Shown here: piece by piece, positions 31,104 through 38,875 of the stretch
Numbering within the stretch: position 1 is the first letter of the stretch
Layout of the letters: every line of letters begins with the position of its first letter
NCBI GenBank assembly: GCA_036271315.1
Contig: DATBAV010000019.1
Location: 16,144-80,143, forward strand
Origin: VRUE01 sp036271315
GTDB taxonomy: Bacteria; Actinomycetota; Thermoleophilia; Solirubrobacterales; 70-9
Reading direction: 5' to 3'
DNA: 64,000 bases
Translations under genes and position numbers: made by a program
The notes under the pieces: generated by a model
Database searches by the model: none
What the model was told of the DNA's origin: nothing
The model's input: only the letters and a program-made list of their open reading frames with translations

Positions 31104-31729
31104 GGGAGAAGCTGAACGAGAACCCGCTTGCCCAGGTCGGGCTGATCCTGATCCTCGTGGTGGTCGGCGTCTACATGTTCATCAGCAGTTCTGGTGGCGA
31201 AGAAGAAGAATCCGCGGCGCCGACGGAAGCGACCGTCGCCGTCGCCGGCACGAGCGCGGTTGGGACCGCCACGGGAGCGACGCCGGGCGAAGCCGTCGAA
31301 GGCGCGGTTGAAAGCGCGATCGAAGGGGTTGGCGAAACCGTCTCGGCGACCCCCAGCGCGGTCCCGGCCCCACCGCCACCTGCACCTGTAACCGCCGCTT
31401 ACGACGCGGGCAAGATCGTCGTGCTGTTGGTCGTCCACGATGGCGGCATCGACGACAAGCTGGTCCAGCAGGCTTCCTCGCAGCTCAACTCCGACCCCAG
31501 CGTCGCCTTCTTTGAAGTGCCGGCAAAGCGGATCGCCGACTATGCGGCGATCACCCTCGGCCTCGATGTGAACCGGGTGCCCGCGCTCGTCGTGATGCGG
31601 CCGAAGAAGCTCAGCGGCGGCACGCCGCAGGCCAGCGTCGACTACGGCTTCCAGACATCCGAGAACGTCCTGCAGGCCGTGCGGGACGCCGCCTACGAAG
31701 GTCGCGAACTCACCTACCACCCGAACTGA
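31100..31729 (+). CDS. Membrane-anchored thioredoxin-fold-like protein of the pilus operon
   Basis: Unrecognised protein of 209 residues, translationally coupled to the upstream ATPase (GTGA). One transmembrane helix at about residues 13-29 (VGLILILVVVGVYMFIS), then a 65-residue low-complexity Ala/Glu/Pro/Thr linker, then an alpha/beta domain (about 105-205). KIVVLLVVHDGGIDDKL and RVPALVVMRPKK resemble a thioredoxin fold with its cis-Pro loop but no CxxC. It could be a pilus assembly scaffold that replaces or binds alignment-complex proteins (inference). No named family recognised. Confidence 0.6.
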   Translation: MREKLNENPLAQVGLILILVVVGVYMFISSSGGEEEESAAPTEATVAVAGTSAVGTATGATPGEAVEGAVESAIEGVGETVSATPSAVPAPPPPAPVTAAYDAGKIVVLLVVHDGGIDDKLVQQASSQLNSDPSVAFFEVPAKRIADYAAITLGLDVNRVPALVVMRPKKLSGGTPQASVDYGFQTSENVLQAVRDAAYEGRELTYHPN

Positions 31730-31737
31730 GCCGGCCG

Positions 31738-33558
31738 ATGAGCGCCGAAACCCCGTACCCAGGCCACCTCCGCCCGGTCCCCGACTCAGGTGGCTCGGCG
31801 GCACCGGCGATGCCGGGCCCGGGGGAGGGCGGCACCCTTGGCCTCACCCCGCCGCTGCACCGTGGCCACTCGCGCGGGTTCATCACCGATGTCCTGGTCG
31901 AGCTCGGCTACGCCAGCGCCGAGACGGTGCAGGCCGCGGTAGAAGAATCGCGGACTGCCGGGGTGCCGCCCGAGGCGATGCTGCTCACCAACGGCGCGAT
32001 CAGCTCCGATCAGCTCGCGCGCGCGACCGCCGAGCGCTACGGACTCGACCATGTCGATCTCTCCACCTACCAGGTGGACGTCGCCGCCGCGGCTCTCTTC
32101 CCGGTGACGATGGCGCGCCGCTACAAGGCGGTGCCGGTCGGCTTCGTCGACTCCAAGACGCTGCTCGTCGCCGCCGTCGACCCGGCCAACGTGCTCGCCG
32201 CCGACGACATCCAGATCGCCACCGGCCTCGACTGCCACATCGCGGTCGCTGCCGAGGAAGACGTCGAATCCCTGCTGGCCCGGCTTGGCACGCTGCAGAG
32301 CGCCGCCGCCGATGCGATCGTCGAGGAGCAGCACCGGGTCGACGAGGTCGAAGAAGAGGACGACGGCGGTCTCGCCGAAGTTAGCTCGATGCAGGCCGGT
32401 GCTGAGGACGCGCCGGTGATCAAGCTCGTCTACAGCATCCTCGCCCAGGCGGTGGGGGAGGGGGCCTCCGACATCCACCTGGAGCCCGAAGAGGGCGAGC
32501 TGCGAATCCGCTTTCGCATCGACGGCGTGCTGAAGGAGTCCGCGCACGTGCCGAAGCGAATGATCAGCGCCGTGATCTCGCGGCTGAAGATCATGAGCGA
32601 GCTCGACATCGCCGAGAAGCGGGTGCCGCAGGACGGCCGCGTCAGCGTCGCGATCGAGGAGCGTCGCATCGACCTCCGCGTCACCACGCTGCCCACCTCG
32701 CGCGGCGAGGGGGCGACGATCCGCATCCTCGACGAGAGCAACGCTCAGCGCACCCTCGACGACCTCGGCATGGACGGCTCGGCCCGGGCCCGCTTCGAGG
32801 ACGCCTTCCACCAGGCTTACGGCGCCGTCCTGGTCACCGGGCCGACCGGTTCCGGTAAGAGCACGACGCTTTACGCGGCCCTGGCCGAGCTGAACGAGAT
32901 CGAGAAGAAGATCATCACGATCGAGGACCCGGTCGAGTTCCGCATCCCCGGCGTCAACCAGATGAACGTCAACCGCAAGGCGGGCCTCGACTTCGCCCGC
33001 GGCCTGCGCTCGATCCTGCGCGCCGACCCCGACATCGTGATGGTCGGCGAGATCCGCGACGCCGAGACGGCGCGGATCTCGATCGAGGCCGCGCTGACCG
33101 GCCACATGATGCTGACCACGCTGCACACCAACGATGCCCCCGGCGCGATCGCGCGCCTCAACGAGATGGGCATCGAGACCTTCCTCACCGCTTCGGCGGT
33201 CGACTGCGTCGTCGCCCAGCGCCTCGCCCGCAAACTCTGCCCGAGCTGCAAGCGGCGCTCGATCGTGCCGGTGATGGCTCTGCAGGAGGCGGGAATCAAG
33301 GTTGGCGCCGAGGTCGAGTCCTACGAGCCGGTCGGCTGCGGCCGCTGCAACAGCAGCGGCTACAAGGGCCGGGTAGGCATCTACTCGGTGATGACCCTCA
33401 GCGAGCGCTTGAAGCAGATGACGATCGCTCGCGCACCGGAGACGGAAATCGCCGCCGTCGCCCGCGAGGAGGGCATGCTCACCCTGCGTGAGGACGGCGT
33501 CGTAAAGATTCGAGCCGGGGTCACGAGCCTCGAGGAGGTGCTCCGTGTCACAGCATGA
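31738..33558 (+). CDS. pilB: Type IV pilus extension ATPase PilB (GspE/MshE family)
   Basis: Assembly ATPase of 606 residues. Two-part MshEN-like N-terminal domain (LVELGYASAETVQAAVEES, then LARATAERYGLDHVDLSTY), which in relatives can bind c-di-GMP. N2 domain ASDIHLEPEEGELRIRFRIDG, Walker A TGPTGSGKSTTLYAAL, Asp box TIEDPVEF, Walker B DPDIVMVGEIRDAETA, His box TLHTNDAP and the zinc site CPSCK...CGRCNSSGYKGR. It powers pilus extension. An acidic insertion (about 195-220, VEEEDDGGLAEV) precedes N2. Overlaps the second pilT by 14 nt. Confidence 0.95.
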   Translation: MSAETPYPGHLRPVPDSGGSAAPAMPGPGEGGTLGLTPPLHRGHSRGFITDVLVELGYASAETVQAAVEESRTAGVPPEAMLLTNGAISSDQLARATAERYGLDHVDLSTYQVDVAAAALFPVTMARRYKAVPVGFVDSKTLLVAAVDPANVLAADDIQIATGLDCHIAVAAEEDVESLLARLGTLQSAAADAIVEEQHRVDEVEEEDDGGLAEVSSMQAGAEDAPVIKLVYSILAQAVGEGASDIHLEPEEGELRIRFRIDGVLKESAHVPKRMISAVISRLKIMSELDIAEKRVPQDGRVSVAIEERRIDLRVTTLPTSRGEGATIRILDESNAQRTLDDLGMDGSARARFEDAFHQAYGAVLVTGPTGSGKSTTLYAALAELNEIEKKIITIEDPVEFRIPGVNQMNVNRKAGLDFARGLRSILRADPDIVMVGEIRDAETARISIEAALTGHMMLTTLHTNDAPGAIARLNEMGIETFLTASAVDCVVAQRLARKLCPSCKRRSIVPVMALQEAGIKVGAEVESYEPVGCGRCNSSGYKGRVGIYSVMTLSERLKQMTIARAPETEIAAVAREEGMLTLREDGVVKIRAGVTSLEEVLRVTA

Positions 33559-34717
33559 TTTCGACTTCTCCGAGGTGCTGCGCCGCATGGTCGAGGCGAG
33601 CGCGTCGGATGTCCACATAACCGCCGGCTTCCCGCCGGCGATCCGCGACAAGGGCAAGATCAAGCCGATGGAGGGCTTCCCGGTGCTGACCGGGCAGCAG
33701 ACCCGCGACGTCGTCTACTCGATCCTCAACGACGACCAGCGCAAGCGCTTCGAGAACCACAAGCAGCTCGACTTCGCCTACGCGATCCCCGGCGTCGCCC
33801 GCTTCCGCGTCAACTGCTTCTTCCAGCGCGGCGCGGTCAGCGCCGCCTTCCGGCTCGTGCCCCAGGACATCCCAGCGCTGGACACGCTCGGCGTGCCGCA
33901 GGTGCTGCGCGAGCTGACCGAGAAACCGCGTGGCTTCGTGCTCGTCACCGGACCGACAGGCTCGGGCAAGAGCACGACGCTGGCGGCGATGATCGATGTG
34001 ATCAACGAAGGCCACGAGGACCACATCCTGACGATCGAGGACCCGATCGAGTTCCTGCATACGCACAAGCGCTCGATCGTCAACCAGCGTGAGGTCGGCT
34101 CCGACGCGGAGGACTTCTCGCTCGGCCTGCGCGCCGCCCTGCGAGAGGACCCCGACGTCATTCTCGTTGGCGAGATGCGCGACCTGGAGACGATCTCCAC
34201 CGCGCTGACCGCGGCCGAGACCGGCCACCTAGTCTTCGCCACCCTGCACACCCAGTCGACGGCGCAGACGGTCGACCGGATCATCGACGTCTTCCCGCCC
34301 GAGCAGCAGGGCCAGGTGCGCACGCAGCTCTCGATCGCCCTGCAGGGGATCGTCACCCAGCAACTGCTGCCGACCAGCGATGGCCGCGGCCGCGTCGTCG
34401 CCACCGAGGTGCTGGTGCCGACGCCGGCGATCCGCAACCTGATCCGCGAGGGCAAGACGCATCAGATCTACGCCGCGCTGCAGACGTCGGGTGCGGTCGG
34501 CATGCAGACGATGGACGCCGACCTGGCGCGGTTGGTGCGCGCCGGGCGGATCACCCGGGCGCTGGCCGAACAGCGCGCTTCGGTGCCGGAGGAGCTCAAG
34601 CGGTTGCTTGGCGGCGAAGCCGCGGTCATGCCCGCAGGAGGGCGCGCCGCTGAGGAAGCGGCCGCGATCGCCCAAGCGACGGCGCCGACTCCACCCGTCT
34701 ACACCCCGGGGGCCTAG
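33545..34717 (+). CDS. pilT: Type IV pilus retraction ATPase PilT (second copy)
   Basis: Twitching ATPase, 390 residues. It has ASDVHITAGFPPAIRDKGKI, Walker A TGPTGSGKSTTLAAMI, Asp box TIEDPIEFLHTHKRS, Walker B DPDVILVGEMRDLETI, His box ATLHTQSTAQTVDRIID and the diagnostic PilT retraction motif PAIRNLIREGKTHQIY. Unlike the first copy it keeps the AIRNLIRE motif, so it is the likely true retraction motor. A C-terminal Ala/Pro tail (about 355-390) is extra. GTG start inside the pilB 3' end. Confidence 0.94.
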   Translation: MSQHDFDFSEVLRRMVEASASDVHITAGFPPAIRDKGKIKPMEGFPVLTGQQTRDVVYSILNDDQRKRFENHKQLDFAYAIPGVARFRVNCFFQRGAVSAAFRLVPQDIPALDTLGVPQVLRELTEKPRGFVLVTGPTGSGKSTTLAAMIDVINEGHEDHILTIEDPIEFLHTHKRSIVNQREVGSDAEDFSLGLRAALREDPDVILVGEMRDLETISTALTAAETGHLVFATLHTQSTAQTVDRIIDVFPPEQQGQVRTQLSIALQGIVTQQLLPTSDGRGRVVATEVLVPTPAIRNLIREGKTHQIYAALQTSGAVGMQTMDADLARLVRAGRITRALAEQRASVPEELKRLLGGEAAVMPAGGRAAEEAAAIAQATAPTPPVYTPGA

Positions 34718-34720
34718 CCG

Positions 34721-35965
34721 ATGGCCACTGCGACCACATTCGAGTTCCGGGCGATGGACCTGGCCGGGGCGACCTCTGCCGGCGAGGTCGAGGCCGAGTC
34801 CAAGGCCTCGGTCACCGAGCAGCTGCGCCAGCGCGGCCTGATCGTCCTCGACGTCAGCGAGAAGTCCAACCCGTTCAAGATCGAGGACGTCTTCAAGAAA
34901 TGGCAGGGCGTCGACATGCGCGAACTGGCGATCTTCTCGCGCCAGTTCGCCACCCTGATCGCCTCTGGGATGCCGATGCTGCGCACCCTGCACACGCTCG
35001 AGGAGCAGACCCAGGACGAGCAGATCAAGGCGGCCGTCGCGGGGGTGCGTGCCGACGTCGAGGCCGGCAGCACGCTGGAGCAGGCGATGGAGCGCCACCC
35101 GAAGGTCTTCGACCGTCTCTTCCGCGCCATGGTCCGCTCCGGCGAGCAGTCGGGCCGCCTCGACGAGGCGATGGACCGGATCGCCTTCCAGGTCGAGAAG
35201 GCCGACGGCCTGCGCCGCCAGGTCAAATCGGCGCTGATGTACCCGGCGCTGGTCTTCGGCTTCGCCACCGTGGTGCTGATCGCGATCGTCGCCTTCGTGA
35301 TCCCGGTATTCGCGAAAATCTTCGTCGAACTGGCGGAAGAACATCCGGAGGAAGCAACGGGTCTCCCGGCTCCCACACAGCTCTGCGTCAACGCCTCAAA
35401 CGCTCTTACCGGCTACTGGTTCGTGATCATTCCAAGCATCGCCCTCGCCTTCTTCGTCTTCTTCAAATGGAAGAAGACCGACCGCGGTCATGACCTCTGG
35501 GACCGCTTCAAGCTGAGGCTGCCGGCGAAGATCGGCGACGTGATCCAGAAGGTGGCGCTGGCTCGCTGGTCACGCACCTTCTCAGGCGCCGTCTCCTCCG
35601 GCGTGCCGATGCTGCAGGCGATCAAGCTGACGGGGGACACCGCCGGAAATACCGTTGTCGAGAAGGCGATGGATGACGTTTATGCCTCGGTCAAGAGCGG
35701 CGGCTCGCTCGCCGGCCCGATCGAGGAGAACCCGATCTTCCCGCCGATGGTCGGCCACATGATCGCGGTCGGGGAGGAGACCGGTCAGCTCGAGCACATG
35801 CTGAGCAAGATCGCCGACTTCTACGAGACCGAGGTCGACGCCAAGGTGAAGGCTCTAACGGCTCTGATCGAGCCGATCATGATCGTCTTCGTCGGCGGCA
35901 TGGTCGGCTTCATCGTTATCTCGATGTACTTGCCGATGTTCAGCATCTACGAACACATTCGCTGA
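34721..35965 (+). CDS. pilC: Type IV pilus inner-membrane platform protein PilC
   Basis: Platform protein of 414 residues with two T2SSF domains. FEFRAMDLAGATSAGEVEAES N-terminus (given in part), first domain ELAIFSRQFATLIASGMPMLRTLHTLEEQ, hydrophobic segments near 175-200, 225-245 and 380-405, and the second domain WSRTFSGAVSSGVPMLQAIK (parts quoted). It couples PilB/PilT to pilin insertion. It follows pilT by 3 nt. The 306-bp region after its stop contains the pilA promoter and riboswitch. Confidence 0.95.
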   Translation: MATATTFEFRAMDLAGATSAGEVEAESKASVTEQLRQRGLIVLDVSEKSNPFKIEDVFKKWQGVDMRELAIFSRQFATLIASGMPMLRTLHTLEEQTQDEQIKAAVAGVRADVEAGSTLEQAMERHPKVFDRLFRAMVRSGEQSGRLDEAMDRIAFQVEKADGLRRQVKSALMYPALVFGFATVVLIAIVAFVIPVFAKIFVELAEEHPEEATGLPAPTQLCVNASNALTGYWFVIIPSIALAFFVFFKWKKTDRGHDLWDRFKLRLPAKIGDVIQKVALARWSRTFSGAVSSGVPMLQAIKLTGDTAGNTVVEKAMDDVYASVKSGGSLAGPIEENPIFPPMVGHMIAVGEETGQLEHMLSKIADFYETEVDAKVKALTALIEPIMIVFVGGMVGFIVISMYLPMFSIYEHIR

Positions 35966-36022
35966 GTCCGCGGCCGGATCCGAACGCGGTTTACGGATTA
36001 TCTCGCGATCCTGCTCCAAACC

Positions 36023-36052
36023 CTGACTTTTTGGCTGATGAAGCCCTAGTTT
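36023..36052 (+). promoter_or_regulatory. Candidate pilA promoter
   Basis: CTGACT (36023-36028), 18-nt spacer, TAGTTT (36047-36052). TSS near 36059 would place the whole riboswitch in a leader of about 210 nt. A 9-bp inverted repeat CTGGCAGAT/ATCTGCCAG (36068-36076 and 36102-36110) lies between promoter and aptamer. Confidence 0.45.
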
Positions 36053-36111
36053 CGAGGATCAAGAGATCTGGCAGATGGCCGATTAGGGAAGTGCAAACAA
36101 GATCTGCCAGT

Positions 36112-36200
36112 GCTTCGGTGCAAAAGGCAAACCCGCTGTGAGGTGGGGGCGCAAAGCCAACGGGGCTTCTACGAGGAGCCGGCCGGGCTACCACCGGGGT
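36112..36200 (+). ncRNA. Cyclic di-GMP-I (GEMM-I) riboswitch upstream of pilA
   Basis: P1 CGGTG (36116-36120) pairs with CACCG (36192-36196), extended by wobble pairs to about 9 bp. Inside are the conserved GGCAAACC (from 36126), the helix CCCGCT/GGTGGG capped by the GNRA-type tetraloop GTGA, the conserved GGCGCAAAGCC (36148-36158), and a second helical domain ending GGGCTACC. The aligned ligand-contact position after CAAAA is G, as in c-di-GMP rather than cGAMP aptamers (from memory of the Vc2 alignment). The pilA AGGAG and ATG follow about 60-70 nt later. Confidence 0.85.
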
Positions 36201-36271
36201 CGACAGACACCACGTGGCTGAGACGCGACGGGGCTCTGGCTAAACCGATTAGGACATAGGAGATATACCTA

Positions 36272-36766
36272 ATGTTTATCCAGAATCTCCGGGCCAAGGT
36301 TGGCGCCCGGCTCAACGGTGACAAGGAGGCCGGTTTCACGCTGATCGAGCTCCTCGTCGTCATGCTGATCCTCGGCATCCTTGCCGCGATCGCCCTGCCC
36401 GCCTTCTTCAACCAGAAGGAAAAGGCCGGCGACGCAAAGGCGAAGGAGAACGCCCATACCGCGCAGGTCGCGCTTGAGACATTCTCTACCGACAACAACG
36501 GTTCTTACGTTGGCGCCACCGTCGCCAAGCTCAAGGAAATCGAGCCGACCGTGCAGAATGAATCCACTACTACAGAAGGCGTTGCTTCTGAAGGGATCAA
36601 ACTCACGGGGTTGGCAGCGACCGGATACACGATCGAATCGGTCTCGTCGAACGGTCACGTCTTCAAGATCGTCAACACGGCAGGCGCGATGACCTACCCG
36701 TGTACGCCTGAAAAGAAAGGCGGCTGCCCCGCTGGTACAAGCGGAGTCGGAGACTGGAGCAAATAG
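36272..36766 (+). CDS. pilA: Type IV prepilin, major pilin PilA
   Basis: Prepilin of 164 residues. A leader of about 20 residues ends with Gly before FTLIELLVVMLILGILAAIA (cleavage G/F, Glu5 conserved). The globular part has a C-terminal Cys pair (YPCTPEKKGGC) likely forming the D-loop disulfide. It forms the pilus fibre. AGGAG lies 9 nt before ATG. It follows the c-di-GMP-I riboswitch and precedes a strong hairpin. Its place beside the ATPase and platform genes supports a major-pilin role. Confidence 0.93.
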   Translation: MFIQNLRAKVGARLNGDKEAGFTLIELLVVMLILGILAAIALPAFFNQKEKAGDAKAKENAHTAQVALETFSTDNNGSYVGATVAKLKEIEPTVQNESTTTEGVASEGIKLTGLAATGYTIESVSSNGHVFKIVNTAGAMTYPCTPEKKGGCPAGTSGVGDWSK

Positions 36767-36787
36767 CTCTAGCCGCAACGCTTAGTC

Positions 36788-37945
36788 ATGTCTAAGCACA
36801 GCGCACACACTCTCGAGAGGCGGGCCAATATGGCCCGCCTCTCGCTGTGTCTGCTGTCGAGCCTCGCGTTGGCGATGCTCGGAGTATCGGCTGCCGGCGC
36901 CGAGGCTGCCCCGCCCAAGCCGGCACTGACGGAAACCAATCCGAAATCGAGTAAAGAAGCGCCGGCCGAATCGCTCGAACCGCTCCTCATAGGAAAAGGG
37001 GAACCCGGCGCGGAAACACAGGTCGTACGGAGCCCGCTGCTTCTTGCCAGCAGGCCAATAGCTTCCTTCACTCAGCACCCAGAGTACGAAATCGAAATCT
37101 TCGCGAAGGCAGCGTGTGCGGGCCCGGTGGTTGCCAAAGGGACCGCGGAAGAACTCGAAGACACCGGCATTCCAGCGCCTGCGGGAAAAGACGCGCTAAC
37201 CGAATTCTCCGCCCAACAAATCGATCCCGGCGAACCCAATGAACCCTCCATATGTTCGTTCGGGCGCAAATACTGGGAGGGAAATCCACCGCCAGAATCG
37301 GAAGAAGAACCGGCCCAGGGAGGGGGTGGCGGCGGCGAGGGTGAAGGCCCCGGCGCACCGTCGCCCGAATCGCACCAAACCGGCGGCGGCAACGGTGCCG
37401 AGCGGCCGGTGCCCCCGCGGCTACGCATCGCGCCTGCGGGGCGCGCCAACGACAACACACCCGAGGTGATCGGCTCGGTGTCCAGTGTCGACGCGGTGAG
37501 GCTCTACGCCAACTCGAGCTGCAGCGGCCTTCCCGTGGACGTCGTCTCTCCAAGCGAGCTCTCCGCCGGCGTGCCGATGCATGTGCCGGATAACTCAGTC
37601 ACCGACTTCACCGGCCTGGCGCTCAACAACGGCAAGCAGTCCTTCTGCTCGCCCCCAGCCACCTACATCGAGGACTCAACGGCACCTCGCACCCGAATTA
37701 CGATGGGTCCCGGCGTCAAGACTCGCCACCGCAAGGTCGTCTTCCGCTTCGCCGATACCAGCGGCGACCCCACCGGCACGAGCTTCGTCTGCAAGGTCGA
37801 CAAGCACAAGTGGAGGCCCTGCCAATCTCCCTTCAAGCTTCGCCATCTCGGCTTCCACCGCTACATACTCCGCGTCCGCGGCATCGATGTCGTTGGCAAT
37901 GCCGAGGCGAAGCCAGCGAAGCGCAGCTTCAAGGTTGTCCGCTAA
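36788..37945 (+). CDS. Secreted Pro/Glu-rich protein with C-terminal Ig-like repeat
   Basis: Exported protein of up to 385 residues. Signal sequence near MARLSLCLLSSLALAMLG ending at AAGAEA, a low-complexity region (about 160-215; Gly, Pro, Glu) and a C-terminal domain with APRTRITMGPG, FRFADTSGDPTGTSFVCKVD and RYILRVRGIDVVGNAE, the pattern of bacterial Ig-like repeats found in many exported Thermoleophilia proteins. Start uncertain: ATG 36788 or ATG 36830. The latter lies in the loop of a 14-bp hairpin, so translation may be structurally controlled. Possibly a pilus-associated surface protein. Confidence 0.6.
   Translation: MSKHSAHTLERRANMARLSLCLLSSLALAMLGVSAAGAEAAPPKPALTETNPKSSKEAPAESLEPLLIGKGEPGAETQVVRSPLLLASRPIASFTQHPEYEIEIFAKAACAGPVVAKGTAEELEDTGIPAPAGKDALTEFSAQQIDPGEPNEPSICSFGRKYWEGNPPPESEEEPAQGGGGGGEGEGPGAPSPESHQTGGGNGAERPVPPRLRIAPAGRANDNTPEVIGSVSSVDAVRLYANSSCSGLPVDVVSPSELSAGVPMHVPDNSVTDFTGLALNNGKQSFCSPPATYIEDSTAPRTRITMGPGVKTRHRKVVFRFADTSGDPTGTSFVCKVDKHKWRPCQSPFKLRHLGFHRYILRVRGIDVVGNAEAKPAKRSFKVVR
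36814..36844 (+). terminator. Perfect 14-bp hairpin after pilA
   Basis: CGAGAGGCGGGCCA-ATA-TGGCCCGCCTCTCG, 47 nt after the pilA stop. It has no T-tract but is very stable. It overlaps the 5' end of the next gene and places that gene's ATG 36830 in the loop. A smaller hairpin GCTTAG/CTAAGC (36780-36797) encloses ATG 36788. Confidence 0.7.
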
Positions 37946-38123
37946 CGCCGTGATGCTCTCGGCAATTCTATTTGTTAGCGGCAAAGTACTGGCTTCTCGA
38001 TGAACCGGTGAATTCTGGAGGAACTCCTTGCGCTCTCGTCGAGGTCACGTGACGGGTCCGCTTACTCCCCTCCAGCCCGCCGGGGTATTGCCAGCCGCAG
38101 GCCTGGATAGAACTCCGGTTTGA

Positions 38124-38870
38124 ATGGCCGGCATAGTCGTTATCGCGTTCCTGGGAGGTCTTGCCGTTGGCAGTTTCGCGACCGCCGTCGCCCACCGGGT
38201 GCCGCGGGGCATCTCGATTGCCTTCGCCCGCTCGGAGTGCCCCGCCTGCGGGGCGCAGATCGCCGCCTACGACAACGTGCCGGTGTTCTCCTGGCTGCTG
38301 CTGCGGGGGAGGGCGCGTTGCTGCGGCGCACGCATATCGGTGCGCTATCCGCTCACCGAGCTTGCCGTCGGACTGCTGTTCGCGGCGACGGTGCTGGCCT
38401 ACCGTGACGATGCTGCGGAAGCGGCTATTGGCCTGGTCTTCGTCGCCGTGCTCGCCGTCGTCACGCTGACCGACCTCGAGCAGCGGATCATTCCCAACAA
38501 GGTGCTGATCGTGGGCGCGGTGCTCTGCCTGGCGATTGCGGTGCCGACCGACCTGGCGGGGGTCCCCGAGCGCCTGATCGCCGCTGCGGCCGCGGGCGGC
38601 CTCTTCTTTTTCGTCGCCCTCGCCTATCCGGCCGGCATGGGGCTTGGCGACGTCAAGCTGGCGGCGACGATGGGGCTCTTTCTCGGCCGCGCGGTTGCAC
38701 CCGCGATTCTTGCGGCCCTGCTGATCGGTAGCGCCGTCGGCCTGGTCCTGATCGCGCGCCACGGGCCGCGGGCGCGCAAGATGGCGATCCCGTTTGGCCC
38801 CTTCCTAGCGTTCGGCGGCCTCATCGGCCTGCTTGTCGGCGACCAGCTGATCGATCTCTACTTGGGCTGA
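38124..38870 (+). CDS. pilD: Prepilin peptidase PilD (A24 family)
   Basis: Membrane aspartyl protease and N-methylase of 248 residues that processes prepilins. The catalytic Asp residues lie in LTDLEQRIIPNK and the GxGD motif MGLGDVKLAA. The N-terminal cytoplasmic zinc loop has CPACG, but the second pair is reduced to adjacent Cys residues (RARCCGARIS) instead of CxxC. About seven hydrophobic helices. It probably processes PilA and the three minor pilins encoded nearby. The preceding 178-bp gap holds a GTCACGTGAC palindrome (38044-38053) and nothing else recognised. Confidence 0.92.
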   Translation: MAGIVVIAFLGGLAVGSFATAVAHRVPRGISIAFARSECPACGAQIAAYDNVPVFSWLLLRGRARCCGARISVRYPLTELAVGLLFAATVLAYRDDAAEAAIGLVFVAVLAVVTLTDLEQRIIPNKVLIVGAVLCLAIAVPTDLAGVPERLIAAAAAGGLFFFVALAYPAGMGLGDVKLAATMGLFLGRAVAPAILAALLIGSAVGLVLIARHGPRARKMAIPFGPFLAFGGLIGLLVGDQLIDLYLG

Positions 38871-38875
38871 GCCCG

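Noticed and set aside
31786..33663. 625-codon reverse-strand open frame across pilB
   Set aside because: Shadow of pilB; composition is typical of an antisense high-GC frame and it has no recognisable domain.
38044..38053. GTCACGTGAC palindrome upstream of pilD
   Set aside because: Perfect 10-bp palindrome, but no promoter or regulator context, and such a word is expected by chance in high-GC DNA; noted in the pilD entry only.
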